From contig MESE01000038.1 of NCBI GenBank assembly GCA_001770855.1, positions 73,734 to 137,733 on the forward strand: a DNA stretch of 64,000 nucleotides, written 5' to 3'. This document shows positions 55,961 to 64,000 of the stretch, in pieces. The first letter of the stretch is position 1. Every line of letters begins with the position of its first letter. Under the pieces are notes generated by a model. The model did not search any database, had not been told where the DNA came from, and saw only the letters and a list, made by a program, of their open reading frames with translations. The translations under genes were made by a program, and so were the position numbers. Source of the stretch: Burkholderiales bacterium RIFCSPLOWO2_02_FULL_57_36 (lineage in GTDB: Bacteria > Pseudomonadota > Gammaproteobacteria > Burkholderiales > Burkholderiaceae_D).

Positions 55961-56674
55961 ATGACTGCAGCCTGTTCCTATTTTGTGACCGGCACCGATA
56001 CCGAGGTCGGCAAGACCCTGATTTCATCGGCGTTATTGCATGTGCTGTCGCAACGCGGCTTGCGTGCCGCCGGCATGAAGCCGGTGGCGGCCGGCGCCGT
56101 AATGCGCGACGGCGTCTGGCATAACGACGACGTCGATAACCTGGCCGCCGCCGCCAGTCTGGCGCTGCCGCAGTCGCTGACGACACCGTACCTGATGCGC
56201 GAACCTGCCGCGCCGCATATCGCCGCCGCGCTTGAAAACATCGCAATTGATCTGCAGCATATCCGCAGCTGTTACGATCAGGTTGCCGCCGCAGCCGATG
56301 CGGTGGTGGTTGAAGGCGTCGGCGGATTCAGGGTGCCGTTGTCCGATCGTTTCGATACCGCCGATCTGGCGCAGCAGCTCGGGTTGCCGGTAATTCTGGT
56401 GATCGGCTTGCGGCTCGGCTGCATCAATCATGCACTGTTGACCGCCGATGCGATTGCCGCGCGCGGACTGACATTGGCTGGCTGGGTAGCCAACGGCATC
56501 GACCCGGAGATGCCGCATGCGGAAGCCAATGTCGACGCATTGGCGGCCAGACTCAAGGCGCCGCCGCTTGGCGCGTTACCATGGCTGCCGGTGCCGTCCG
56601 CGGTTGCTGCGGCAGACTTTCTCGATTTTTCGCGTTTGCCGGGCTGGCCCGGCACGCGTCCTGTTTCAACTTGA
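55961..56674 (+). CDS. bioD: Dethiobiotin synthetase
   Basis: 237 residues from the ATG next to the bioF stop, with GGAG just before. The P-loop is GTDTEVGKT (about 11-19), followed by the conserved GMKPVAAG and [11 protein letters not shown] segments. It closes the ureido ring of biotin from DAPA, CO2 and ATP. The C-terminus is slightly longer than in E. coli. Confidence 0.94.
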   Translation: MTAACSYFVTGTDTEVGKTLISSALLHVLSQRGLRAAGMKPVAAGAVMRDGVWHNDDVDNLAAAASLALPQSLTTPYLMREPAAPHIAAALENIAIDLQHIRSCYDQVAAAADAVVVEGVGGFRVPLSDRFDTADLAQQLGLPVILVIGLRLGCINHALLTADAIAARGLTLAGWVANGIDPEMPHAEANVDALAARLKAPPLGALPWLPVPSAVAAADFLDFSRLPGWPGTRPVST

Positions 56675-56691
56675 TATAAGGAACATTGTTC

Positions 56692-57720
56692 ATGTCGTCC
56701 CAACCTGTTTTATTTGTCCCGGGTACCAAAAAATCCGCCATCGCGGCGGCCCCTGCAAACAATGCATGGCCGGTCGAGGATATCGTCGCGCTGTTCGACT
56801 TGCCGTTCAACGACTTGCTGTTCCGCGCACAGCAGATCCATCGCGAGCATTTCGACCCGAGCGAAGTCGAACTGGCCACGCTGTTGTCGATCAAGACCGG
56901 CGGCTGTCCGGAAGACTGCGGCTACTGTCCGCAAGCGGCGCGTTACGACACCGGCGTCACCGCGCAGAAAATCCTGCCGCTCGATACCGTGCTGCAGGCC
57001 GCGCGCGAAGCCAAGGCGCATGGCGCCACCCGCTTCTGCATGGGCGCCGCATGGCGTGAACCGAAGGACCGCGATCTGGAACAGGTCGAAGAAATGGTGC
57101 GCGAAGTCAAGGCGCTCGGACTGGAAACCTGCGCCACGCTGGGCATGCTCGGTGCAGGACAAGCGGAACGGTTGAAGGATGCAGGGCTCGATTACTACAA
57201 TCACAATCTCGATACCGCGCCGGAATTTTATGAAAACATCATTACCACGCGCGATTATCAAAACCGCATCGATACGCTGGGCCGCGTGCGCGGCGCGGGC
57301 ATCAAGGTGTGCTGCGGCGGCATCGTCGGCATGGGCGAGTCGCGCCTGCAGCGCGCGGGATTGATTGCGCAACTGGCCAACATGGACCCGTATCCGGAAT
57401 CGGTGCCGGTCAATCATCTGGTGCAGGTTGAAGGTACGCCGCTGCACGGTCTCGATCCGCTCGATCCGCTCGAATTCGTGCGCACCATCGCGGTGGCGCG
57501 CATCACGATGCCGACAGCGCGCGTGCGCCTGTCCGCCGGACGCCGGCAAATGGGCGAAGCGGTGCAGGCCTTGTGTTTCCTTGCCGGCGCCAATTCGATT
57601 TTCTACGGCGATAAATTGCTGACGACCGGCAATCCCGAAGTGGAAGAAGACCAGGCGCTGCTGGCCAAGCTCGGGCTGCACGCGAAGCATACGTTGGAAC
57701 AAGCCAAGTGCGGTGACTGA
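56692..57720 (+). CDS. bioB: Biotin synthase
   Basis: 342 residues from the ATG behind AAGGAAC; a TTG six bases upstream is possible. Radical-SAM cysteines are C-P-E-D-C-G-Y-C (CxxxCxxC, near 72-79), followed by [26 protein letters not shown] and the second cluster region with [14 protein letters not shown]. It inserts sulfur into dethiobiotin. End of the bioAFDB run; liuD, the biotin-carrying subunit, follows 77 bases later. Confidence 0.97.
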   Translation: MSSQPVLFVPGTKKSAIAAAPANNAWPVEDIVALFDLPFNDLLFRAQQIHREHFDPSEVELATLLSIKTGGCPEDCGYCPQAARYDTGVTAQKILPLDTVLQAAREAKAHGATRFCMGAAWREPKDRDLEQVEEMVREVKALGLETCATLGMLGAGQAERLKDAGLDYYNHNLDTAPEFYENIITTRDYQNRIDTLGRVRGAGIKVCCGGIVGMGESRLQRAGLIAQLANMDPYPESVPVNHLVQVEGTPLHGLDPLDPLEFVRTIAVARITMPTARVRLSAGRRQMGEAVQALCFLAGANSIFYGDKLLTTGNPEVEEDQALLAKLGLHAKHTLEQAKCGD

Positions 57721-57797
57721 GAAAGATAATTTCTTTCCCCTGTAAGGGGGAACAGAGTAAAACCGAAAACCTGACGCTCAACCATCAAGGAGCATGC

Positions 57798-59978
57798 GTG
57801 TTCACCAAAATCCTGATTGCCAACCGCGGCGAAATCGCTTGCCGCGTTGCCGCAACCGCACACCGGCTCGGCGTCAAAAGCGTCGCGGTGTATTCGGAAG
57901 CGGATGCCGGCGCCAAACATGTTGCCATATGCGATGAAGCAGTCCTGATCGGACCGGCGCCAGCCAAGGAAAGTTACCTGTGCGGCAACCGGATCATCGA
58001 AGTCGCATTGTCGACTGGCGCGCACGCAATTCATCCGGGTTACGGATTTTTGTCGGAAAACGCCGACTTCGCCGACGCATGCGCCAAGGCTGGCTTGGTC
58101 TTCATCGGCCCGCCCGCATCGGCAATCCGCGCCATGGGGTCGAAATCCGCCGCCAAGGGATTAATGGAAAAGGCCAACGTGCCGCTGGTGCCCGGCTATC
58201 ACGGCGACAATCAGGACGCCGCATTCCTGAATCAACAGGCGGACCGGATCGGCTATCCTGTGCTGTTGAAAGCCAGTGCCGGCGGTGGCGGCAAGGGCAT
58301 GCGCATTGTCGAGAAATCCGCCGATTTCACGGCAGCGCTCGCGTCGTGCAAACGCGAGGCGATCAGCAGCTTCGGCGACGACAAGGTGCTGGTCGAAAAA
58401 TACCTGACGCGCCCGCGTCATATCGAAATCCAGGTGTTCGCCGATACTCACGGCAATTGCGTCTACCTGTTCGAACGTGACTGCTCGGTGCAGCGCCGCC
58501 ATCAAAAGGTGCTGGAAGAAGCACCGGCGCCCGGCATGACGGAGCAGCGGCGCCGTGCGATGGGCAATGCGGCGGTCGCGGCGGCCAAGGCCGTCGGCTA
58601 TGTCGGCGCAGGCACTGTCGAGTTCATCGCCAACCAGGATGGCTCGTTCTATTTCATGGAAATGAACACGCGGCTGCAGGTCGAGCACCCGGTGACCGAA
58701 ATGATCACCGGCACCGATCTGGTCGAGTGGCAGTTGCGTGTGGCTGCGGGCGAGCCGCTGCCTTTGGCGCAAGAGCAACTGGCAATTAACGGTCATGCGA
58801 TCGAAGCGCGGATTTATGCCGAGAATCCGGAGAAGGGGTTTTTGCCGTCGATCGGGACGTTGAGGCATTTGCGGGTGCCTGCGGGGGTGGAGTTTGGGTT
58901 GGGTGGTTTGTTGCAGAGTTTGAACGTGGCTGCTGTTGCCGGTGGTGGTGCGGGCAGCTTACCCTCTCCCCCTCCTCTGGGGCGGTCTGTCCGCGAATAC
59001 GCGGACGGGCGTTCAGCGGCACGCGACATGTCGCTCGGAACCCCGCTTTACCCCTCTCCCTTAAAGGGAGAGGGTGAGATCGGAGCCGCAGGCGGCTATG
59101 TGAGGATCGATTCCGGCGTGCGCGAAGGGGATGCGATTTCGCCGTTCTACGATCCGATGATCGCCAAACTGATTGTATGGGGAAAGGATCGAGAGACAGC
59201 GTTGATACGCATGTCGCAGGCACTATCCGAATACCGGATTGTCGGACTGTCCAACAACACCGGGTTTCTCAAACGGTTGATCGAAAGCAAGCCGTTCGCA
59301 ACGGCCGATCTGGACACCGGGTTGATCGAACGTAACCAGCATGAACTGTTTCCGGTTTTGCAACCGGTTTCGCTTGAGGTGCTGGCACTGGCCGCGGCGG
59401 CATTGCTCGACTCGGAACGGAACCGGACGCTGACCGCGAACGATCCATGGGCCGACGCCAGCGGCTGGCGTATGAATGGCGCATTGCAACGGCAGCTTGA
59501 TTTTGCCGACGATGCACATGCGTATCCGGTGCAGGTTGGCTATCTGTCAAGCGGATGGACCATCAGGCATCGCGATGCATCTACGACGATGACCGTGCTC
59601 GGACGCGATGCGGATAACTTGATGATCAAGCTTGACAATGAAACCGTGCATGGCAATGTAGTGCGTGACGGCGACGTTTTTCATGTATTTATCGGCGGCA
59701 TGCATCATGTGCTGCCTTATACCGATCCGATGGCGCATGCCGGTGAAGCAGAAGCTGAAGGCGGCCGCCTGACGGCGCCGATGCCGGGCAAGATTGTCGC
59801 GGTTCTGGCCGCCAAGGGTGGGACGGTCGAGAAAGGCGCGCCACTCCTGATCATGGAAGCAATGAAAATGGAACATACGATTGCGGCGCCGGTCAACGGC
59901 GTGGTTGAGGAAGTGCTGTATGCAGTCGGCGACCAAGTCGTGGAAGGGGCGCAATTGCTGGTGTTTAAACCGGATTGA
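57798..59978 (+). CDS. liuD: 3-methylcrotonyl-CoA carboxylase, biotin-carrying (alpha) subunit, with internal insertion
   Basis: 726 residues from a GTG with AAGGAG upstream; relatives are about 660-670. Biotin carboxylase domain about 1-445 (KASAGGGGKGMRIVE ATP loop, EMNTRLQVEHPVTE), then the BT-like linker region, and a biotinyl domain ending in EAMKMEH (Lys is the biotin site). Between RHLRVPAGVEF and VRIDSGVREGDAISPFYDP lie about 65 extra residues, which correspond to a palindromic repeat (58961-59075) read in frame. If the insert loops out, the enzyme may still work; otherwise MCC activity is lost. Confidence 0.93.
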   Translation: MFTKILIANRGEIACRVAATAHRLGVKSVAVYSEADAGAKHVAICDEAVLIGPAPAKESYLCGNRIIEVALSTGAHAIHPGYGFLSENADFADACAKAGLVFIGPPASAIRAMGSKSAAKGLMEKANVPLVPGYHGDNQDAAFLNQQADRIGYPVLLKASAGGGGKGMRIVEKSADFTAALASCKREAISSFGDDKVLVEKYLTRPRHIEIQVFADTHGNCVYLFERDCSVQRRHQKVLEEAPAPGMTEQRRRAMGNAAVAAAKAVGYVGAGTVEFIANQDGSFYFMEMNTRLQVEHPVTEMITGTDLVEWQLRVAAGEPLPLAQEQLAINGHAIEARIYAENPEKGFLPSIGTLRHLRVPAGVEFGLGGLLQSLNVAAVAGGGAGSLPSPPPLGRSVREYADGRSAARDMSLGTPLYPSPLKGEGEIGAAGGYVRIDSGVREGDAISPFYDPMIAKLIVWGKDRETALIRMSQALSEYRIVGLSNNTGFLKRLIESKPFATADLDTGLIERNQHELFPVLQPVSLEVLALAAAALLDSERNRTLTANDPWADASGWRMNGALQRQLDFADDAHAYPVQVGYLSSGWTIRHRDASTTMTVLGRDADNLMIKLDNETVHGNVVRDGDVFHVFIGGMHHVLPYTDPMAHAGEAEAEGGRLTAPMPGKIVAVLAAKGGTVEKGAPLLIMEAMKMEHTIAAPVNGVVEEVLYAVGDQVVEGAQLLVFKPD
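58961..59075. repeat. CCCTCTCCC-family palindromic element inside liuD
   Basis: Bounded by ACCCTCTCCC and GGGAGAGGGT, a perfect 10-bp inverted pair, with inner hairpins GTCCGCG-AATA-CGCGGAC (58989-59006) and CCCTCTCCC-TTAAA-GGGAGAGGG (59052-59074). The liuD frame runs through it without a stop. The flanking 58845-58960 also has unusual codon use (many GGT/TTG codons). Confidence 0.8.
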
Positions 59979-60049
59979 GGCTTTATCGCGATTTGGGCTT
60001 CCGACCCCAGCCATCAACGAATCTCCTAACAGCGTAAACAAACCATTTC

Positions 60050-60979
60050 ATGCGTATTCTCGTCCACACAACCGGCAGCAGCCCCGATCCCTGGATCGCC
60101 GAAATACGCAATGAATTCCCGCAGGCGCAGGTGCGTGCCTGGCACGAGGGTGACAACGATCTGGCCGATTACGCAATCGTCTGGAAGCCGCCGCTTGCGA
60201 TGCTGCAGCAACATTCCGAATTGAAAGCGGTATTCAACGTCGGAGCTGGTGTCGATGCGATCGTGGAATTCGGCGATGCGTTGCCGAAAGATCTGCCGAT
60301 CGTGCGGCTCGACGACGCGGGCATGGGCGTGCAGATGGCGGAGTACGTGACGCATGCGGTGCTGCGCTATTTCCGCCGCTTGAATGAATTTGACATGCAG
60401 AACCGTGCCGCGCAATGGCGCTTTCTCAAACCGCATGACAAGAAAAATTTCGCGGTCGGCATTCTCGGGCTGGGCGTGCTGGGCACGCAGATCGCCCGGG
60501 CGCTGGCGCATTTCGGCTTTCCGATCAACGGCTGGAGCCGAACCAAAAAAGATGTTCCGGGCGTGCGCTGCTATTCGGGACCGGCAGGACTGGATGAATT
60601 TCTGCGCGTCTCGCGGGTCCTGGTATGCGTCTTGCCGCTGACTGCGGAAACTGCGGGATTGCTGAATGAGCTTGTACTCGGGAAACTACCGCAAGGCGCC
60701 TATGTGATCAACGTTGCGCGCGGCGCGCATCTGGTCGAGGAAGATTTGCTCAAGCTGGTGCAAAATGGGCATATTGCCGGCGCCACGCTGGACGTGTTTC
60801 GCGAAGAGCCGTTGCCGCCCGCGCATCCATTCTGGCAAGAGTCGAGAATTACCATCACGCCGCATATTGCGGCGTTGACATTACGCGGCGACAGCGTGCG
60901 CCAGATCGCTGGAAAAATCCGCGCACTGGAGCGCGGCGAACCGATCGCGGGCATCGTCGATCGTATCAGAGGATATTGA
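60050..60979 (+). CDS. D-2-hydroxyacid dehydrogenase, glyoxylate/hydroxypyruvate reductase A-like
   Basis: 309 residues. The NAD(P) loop is GILGLGVLGTQIARAL; the catalytic Arg is in VINVARGAHLVEEDLL, the Glu in FREEPLPPAHPFW and the His in ITPHIAALT. The pattern of the N-terminal half fits GhrA, which reduces glyoxylate and hydroxypyruvate. It follows liuD after 71 bases; link to leucine catabolism is not obvious, but glyoxylate ties in with aceK in the same neighbourhood. Confidence 0.9.
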   Translation: MRILVHTTGSSPDPWIAEIRNEFPQAQVRAWHEGDNDLADYAIVWKPPLAMLQQHSELKAVFNVGAGVDAIVEFGDALPKDLPIVRLDDAGMGVQMAEYVTHAVLRYFRRLNEFDMQNRAAQWRFLKPHDKKNFAVGILGLGVLGTQIARALAHFGFPINGWSRTKKDVPGVRCYSGPAGLDEFLRVSRVLVCVLPLTAETAGLLNELVLGKLPQGAYVINVARGAHLVEEDLLKLVQNGHIAGATLDVFREEPLPPAHPFWQESRITITPHIAALTLRGDSVRQIAGKIRALERGEPIAGIVDRIRGY

Positions 60980-60989
60980 CATGACTCAG

Positions 60990-61096
60990 TTTAGAGCGCC
61001 CAACATAGTGAAAAATCCCCCAGCCTGAAGCCAGGAACGTTGTCCGGGTCGTCGCACTCCTCTCCAAGTGTGCCGCATTATGCTAGGCACTCTAAA
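60990..61096. mobile_element. MITE-like element, copy 1
   Basis: 107 bases with imperfect inverted ends: TTTAGAGCGCCCAACATAG at the left, and the complement of TTTAGAGTGCCTAGCATAA at the right; all differences are C/T or A/G changes. No coding capacity. It sits directly in front of the liuE remnant. A relative is at 62409-62531. Confidence 0.65.
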
Positions 61097-61100
61097 TGGT

Positions 61101-61217
61101 TTGCCCAAGCGGGTAAAATTCGTCGAGGTCGGTCCGCGCGACGGGTTGCAAAATGAAAAGGAAACGATAGGCGCCGAAATCAAGATCGCGTCGGTCGGCC
61201 GCATCCCACACCGCTAG
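61101..61217 (+). pseudogene. liuE: Truncated hydroxymethylglutaryl-CoA lyase gene
   Basis: About 38 codons that read LPKRVKFVEVGPRDGLQNEK, then ETIGAEIKIASVGR and an early stop (TAG). EVGPRDGLQNEK is the signature opening of HMG-CoA lyase (HMGL), whose full length is about 300 residues; the rest is missing. A MITE-like element abuts the 5' side, and a decayed CCCTCTCCC-type repeat lies just after the stop. The last step of leucine breakdown must be encoded elsewhere or is lost. Confidence 0.85.
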
Positions 61218-61224
61218 GATGTCC

Positions 61225-61285
61225 CGACCTTCCCCCTTTCAGAGAGGATGAGCTAAATTCTCTCCCTCGGGCAAGGGGGTAAACG
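61225..61285. repeat. Decayed CCCTCTCCC-family repeat after the liuE remnant
   Basis: CTTCCCCCTTTCAGAGAGG followed by TTCTCTCCCTCGGGCAAGG recalls the arms of the elements at 27622 and 52961, but pairing is imperfect. Confidence 0.4.
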
Positions 61286-61406
61286 AAAGTCGACGTCGGA
61301 AATTTTTTATCGTATTACGGAAATAAAAAGCAACTGCCGGTACCGTCAGCGATCAACATGAAACCGTATCGAAGACAAGACACCGGCAATCCTCAACCCC
61401 TGTCAA

Positions 61407-61859
61407 TTACTGTTTGCTCTTGTACTCGCCGATCGCCTTGGAAAGGTCGCGATATTGTTCGCATGATTTGCTGCAGAGCGATTCCAGCGCTGCCAGATGT
61501 TTTTCTGCGTTAGGCAAATCCTTGACCAGCAGGTAGGTTTCTCCGATGTATTCATGTGCGCCGACATGGCCTGGATTCAGGCGCAATGAGATGCCGTAAT
61601 GCTCGAATGCCTTGTCCAAATTTCCCTGTTTTCGATAGCTGTAACCCAGCAAATTGTGGATGTCGGCATTATTCGGCTCCAGTTCCACCGCCTTTTGCAG
61701 ACTACTTAATGCGGGCTTCCACTTGTTGGCATCTAGCGATTTCTTAGCCTCGTCATAGTGGATTTTTGCCGTAGGGCTGGTTTGGTGTGACTCAAAGGGC
61801 ACAGCATGGGCCGCGCATGCGTTAGCCAGGAGTAGTGCAGAGATAAAATATTTGAACAT
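61407..61859 (-). CDS. Secreted tetratricopeptide (TPR) protein
   Basis: 150 residues from the ATG at 61859, which gives a signal peptide MFKYFISALLLANACAAHA. At least two TPR units follow (about 40-73 with LDANKWKPALSSLQKAVELE and 74-107 with NADIHNLLGYSYRKQGNLDKA in shortened form HNLLGYSYRKQGNLDKA), and a third weaker one. TPRs mediate protein contacts; the C-terminal pair of cysteines (SLCSKSCEQY) is unusual and might form a disulfide. It neighbours a secreted protein gene and an ECF system. Confidence 0.8.
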   Translation of the reverse strand: MFKYFISALLLANACAAHAVPFESHQTSPTAKIHYDEAKKSLDANKWKPALSSLQKAVELEPNNADIHNLLGYSYRKQGNLDKAFEHYGISLRLNPGHVGAHEYIGETYLLVKDLPNAEKHLAALESLCSKSCEQYRDLSKAIGEYKSKQ

Positions 61860-61914
61860 CGTGAATTTCCCGTTTAATGATGGTGCTTGCGGTGCCCAAT
61901 ACTGTGGCAGCAGA

Positions 61915-62307
61915 TTAATAGCTGGATTTTTTACTCGTTGCAGGGGCAGGGCTACTACGGACCGCACTCCAGGTGCCACCAATGCCGTCGCCATTGATTT
62001 CACCTACTTTATCGCCTACGTAAAAATACAGTGGCTTGCCTTTCAATACCCATTGCTTGGCGCCATCGTCACGCGTGATCAGCGTCAGGTCGCCGTTTGG
62101 CTGGGCGCCTTCCTTGGCGACAAATGCCGGCCAGACTTTGATGCAGTCATTAGAACATTTGCTTTTATTGACTTCGTCTTTGGCGAAGACATACAGGGTA
62201 CGTCCAGTGCTATCGCGCAGCACGCCGTTCGTTTCAGTGGTGGGGGCAGCAAACGCCAGCGTATTGAAGGCTAATGATATTGCAGCAATGATCAGGGTAC
62301 GTTTCAT
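61915..62307 (-). CDS. Small secreted protein, secreted-repeat (lipoprotein_15) type
   Basis: 130 residues. A signal peptide ends near LAFAAP. The mature part has two units: GRTLYVFAKDEVNKSKCSND with CIKVWP, and GKPLYFYVGD with the same L-Y-x-F/Y-x2-D pattern; the Cys-x3-Cys and W-P are hallmarks of the repeat of unknown function (PF03640-like). It probably sits in the periplasm. Followed by the TPR gene in the same direction and upstream by the sigma/anti-sigma pair. Confidence 0.85.
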   Translation of the reverse strand: MKRTLIIAAISLAFNTLAFAAPTTETNGVLRDSTGRTLYVFAKDEVNKSKCSNDCIKVWPAFVAKEGAQPNGDLTLITRDDGAKQWVLKGKPLYFYVGDKVGEINGDGIGGTWSAVRSSPAPATSKKSSY

Positions 62308-62408
62308 TATTCTCTCCTTGGAGGTTATACAAAATATGAGGCAAGGGTTGCTTCATGAGGAGAGATACGTAAGCTTTGCGCTACTGGACGCACTATTTGT
62401 GAAATATT

Positions 62409-62531
62409 TTTAAAGCGCCTGACATAATGATTCTGAGGGGGCGCCCCATGCCTGCTATACCCTCCTCGCCGTACAGTCGACCGGTCAGCGTCGGTGCGCC
62501 TTGCCATCGTCATTATGTTAGGTGCTCATAA
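62409..62531. mobile_element. MITE-like element, copy 2
   Basis: 123 bases with ends TTTAAAGCGCCTGACATAATG and the complement of TTATGAGCACCTAACATAATG, matching copy 1 at 60990-61096 over most positions. No protein encoded. It stops five bases before the end of the anti-sigma gene. Confidence 0.65.
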
Positions 62532-62535
62532 TTTT

Positions 62536-63267
62536 TCACCAGATCTTGATGCAATGTCCGCTCAGGACAAAATCACCGCTGGGGGCGTTTGCCATGGGCG
62601 CGAGTTCATAACTCACGGCCAGCTTTGGCACCTTGGAAAAAATCTTTTCGGCTGGTGCGGCAAGGTGCAGTTGCGTTGCTTTCTCATTGGCGGGGACTAC
62701 GCCGATAGGGACCGGTGCGCCATCAGTGGGCAATGCCCACAGCTGGGCGACCCGGCCGGGCGGAATATGCAGTGGGCGCAGGATTTTGACCGACAGTATC
62801 TTGCCGTGTCGCAGCGAGCTGGCAGCCAAGACTGGGGCGCCGGCTGCATCGGTGAGCAAGCCGACATAGCTGGCGGCCAGGACATTCGAGCTTGCTTCCA
62901 TATGGAGCAACTGCGGCATTTGCTGAATCAGCCCTGCCGCCAGCACCACGCCCAGACTGAAGGCGAATGCAGGCTTGAGCCAGGCGGCGTAGCTGCCGGC
63001 AATTTTTTCCAGCCAGCCGGGCGCAGCTACTGGGGGGCGGGGCCGCGTGCGGACTGCAATCGCTTGCCATAGCCGGGCCGGCGGCGACACTGGCGCAATG
63101 GATTGATTCAGCGGCACTAAACGCGTCTGCCATTCCGCGACGGCTCTTTGTGCCGCCATGGAATCGGCCAATACGCGACTGAATCGCTTGCGTGCACCGG
63201 CGCTCATGGTGCCAAGTACATATGCGGCAGCGAGCTTGTCCAGCAGCTGGGGGCGGTTGTAATTCAT
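62536..63267 (-). CDS. Anti-sigma factor, RskA/anti-sigma-K type
   Basis: 243 residues. An N-terminal cytoplasmic anti-sigma part (about 1-95: LLDKLAAAYVLGTMSAGARKRF), one membrane helix (about 97-118) and a periplasmic RskA-like domain (about 125-243) with VAQLWALPTDGAPVPIGVV and a FVLSGHCIK end. It should hold the adjacent ECF sigma factor at the membrane until an envelope or oxidant signal arrives. Starts seven bases after the sigma gene stop. Confidence 0.88.
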   Translation of the reverse strand: MNYNRPQLLDKLAAAYVLGTMSAGARKRFSRVLADSMAAQRAVAEWQTRLVPLNQSIAPVSPPARLWQAIAVRTRPRPPVAAPGWLEKIAGSYAAWLKPAFAFSLGVVLAAGLIQQMPQLLHMEASSNVLAASYVGLLTDAAGAPVLAASSLRHGKILSVKILRPLHIPPGRVAQLWALPTDGAPVPIGVVPANEKATQLHLAAPAEKIFSKVPKLAVSYELAPMANAPSGDFVLSGHCIKIW

Positions 63268-63274
63268 GGCATTC

Positions 63275-63877
63275 TCAAATTTCCGCTGGCACGGTATAGG
63301 CGCAGTCCAGGCATTTTTTTAACTTTTCCAGACCGCGGCGTAACCACGCCTTGACCGTGCCGAGCGGCGCTTGAAGATGCGTTGCCAGCTCGGCATGGGT
63401 CAGGCCATTGTAATAAGCCAGTGCCAGGCATTGACGTTGAGCCCCATCGAGTGCGGCCATGCAATGTTGCAAATGCATTTTTTCGGCAGTTTGCGAAAAC
63501 AGTTCATGCGGGCCGGCACTTTCATCCGCGATCTGGTGCATGAAATCTTCTTCATCGTCCGTCAGGAAGGCAGTCGATTCGTCCGCCAATTTGACGTGAC
63601 GCAGCCAATCCAGCGCCTTGTTGCGCACCACGCTGATGAGCCATGTCATCGGACTGGCAAGGCCGGCGGCATAGCTGCCGGCCTGATTCCAGACATTGAC
63701 ATAGGCTTCCTGCAGTACCTCTTCGGCGCGATCCGGTCGCTTCACTATATGCAACGCGATGCCAAAGAGATGGGCCGAGGTCAGGCCATACAGCTGTTCA
63801 AACGCGCGATGATCATGCAGCGCGACACGTGATAACAGGTGCGTCAGATGGTCGTTTTGGGGAGGTGCAGAGGCCAT
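63275..63877 (-). CDS. ECF-type RNA polymerase sigma factor (SigK-like)
   Basis: 200 residues from the ATG at 63877. Region 2 has DHRAFEQLYGLTSAHLFGIA and DRAEEVLQEAYVNVW, region 2.4 has SPMTWLISVVRNKALDWLR, and region 4 has ALAYYNGLTHAELATHLQAP followed by GTVKAWLRRGL. The pairing with an RskA-type anti-sigma gene places it in the SigK-like ECF group. Targets probably include the small secreted and TPR genes downstream, by position only. Confidence 0.9.
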   Translation of the reverse strand: MASAPPQNDHLTHLLSRVALHDHRAFEQLYGLTSAHLFGIALHIVKRPDRAEEVLQEAYVNVWNQAGSYAAGLASPMTWLISVVRNKALDWLRHVKLADESTAFLTDDEEDFMHQIADESAGPHELFSQTAEKMHLQHCMAALDGAQRQCLALAYYNGLTHAELATHLQAPLGTVKAWLRRGLEKLKKCLDCAYTVPAEI

Positions 63878-64000
63878 AATGAATAAGTGGGAATTTTTTA
63901 AAAGTAGCCTGTCAGAACGGAGCATCTTCATTGTGCAGGCGCCATGCCAATGCTTGGCGCCTGAAAGCACGCATTGCATGAAATTCTGCTGATTGCCGTG

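Noticed and set aside
57737-57755. TTCCCC-TGTA-AGGGGGAA hairpin between bioB and liuD as a terminator
   Set aside because: Stem is short and no T-tract follows; more likely a decayed member of the CCCTCTCCC repeat family, too weak to list.

Overview
The window reads as chromosomal DNA from a high-GC betaproteobacterium of the order Burkholderiales, most likely the family Oxalobacteraceae (Herminiimonas, Herbaspirillum or Noviherbaspirillum type). The pointers are a liu (leucine/isovalerate) catabolic cluster under a MerR-type LiuR, the argS / SPOR-domain / dsbA / SDR run, AceK, a DUF4148 protein and several LysR regulators. The genus is an inference from gene content only. No rRNA or tRNA gene was seen.

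Layout. 0-13.6 kb is accessory: small membrane proteins, an HExxH protein, a LysR-controlled run of redox-type genes (AhpD-like, CZB, DUF1348, PNPOx-like), an MDR dehydrogenase, a diguanylate cyclase, a succinate-semialdehyde-type dehydrogenase, a DUF4148 protein, a second LysR and a MipA-like porin. 14-24 kb holds a Fic protein with an altered active site, a large MscS-type channel, a second diguanylate cyclase, an SDR and the coupled DUF2868/DUF3482 pair. 24.3-26.5 kb is a secreted lipase-like hydrolase. 27.1-30.6 kb is a phage-type early/recombination cassette (HTH repressor, unknown protein, Sak4-like RecA-fold ATPase, Gp157, SSB) with no structural phage genes. 31-40.4 kb is mostly core: a serine hydrolase, a methyltransferase, argS, SPOR protein, dsbA, an SDR and a metal-receptor-like protein.

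40.9-61.2 kb is one metabolic neighbourhood. LiuR and two matching operators precede liuA, a thioesterase, aceK, a thiolase, an SDR, a second acyl-CoA dehydrogenase, a rhodanese, a YchJ-like protein, liuB and liuC. The biotin genes bioAFDB lie next, then liuD, whose product carries biotin; biotin supply and a biotin-dependent enzyme are therefore side by side. The last expected gene, liuE (HMG-CoA lyase), survives only as a fragment of about 38 codons. The window closes with a TPR protein, a small secreted protein and an ECF sigma / anti-sigma pair.

The most unusual layer is repeats. Four families are visible: (1) about eight copies of an ~86-bp palindrome starting GTCATTCCGAG; (2) a CCCTCTCCC/GGGAGAGGG palindrome family, which frames a one-gene DUF559 nuclease cassette with 41-bp inverted ends, sits in frame inside liuD, and lies beside the liuE stub; (3) two ~110-bp MITE-like elements with TTTAGAG-type ends; (4) two copies of a TTTTGCCT/AGGCAA hairpin. 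The DUF559 cassette and the in-frame liuD insertion are the strongest candidates for something not well described.
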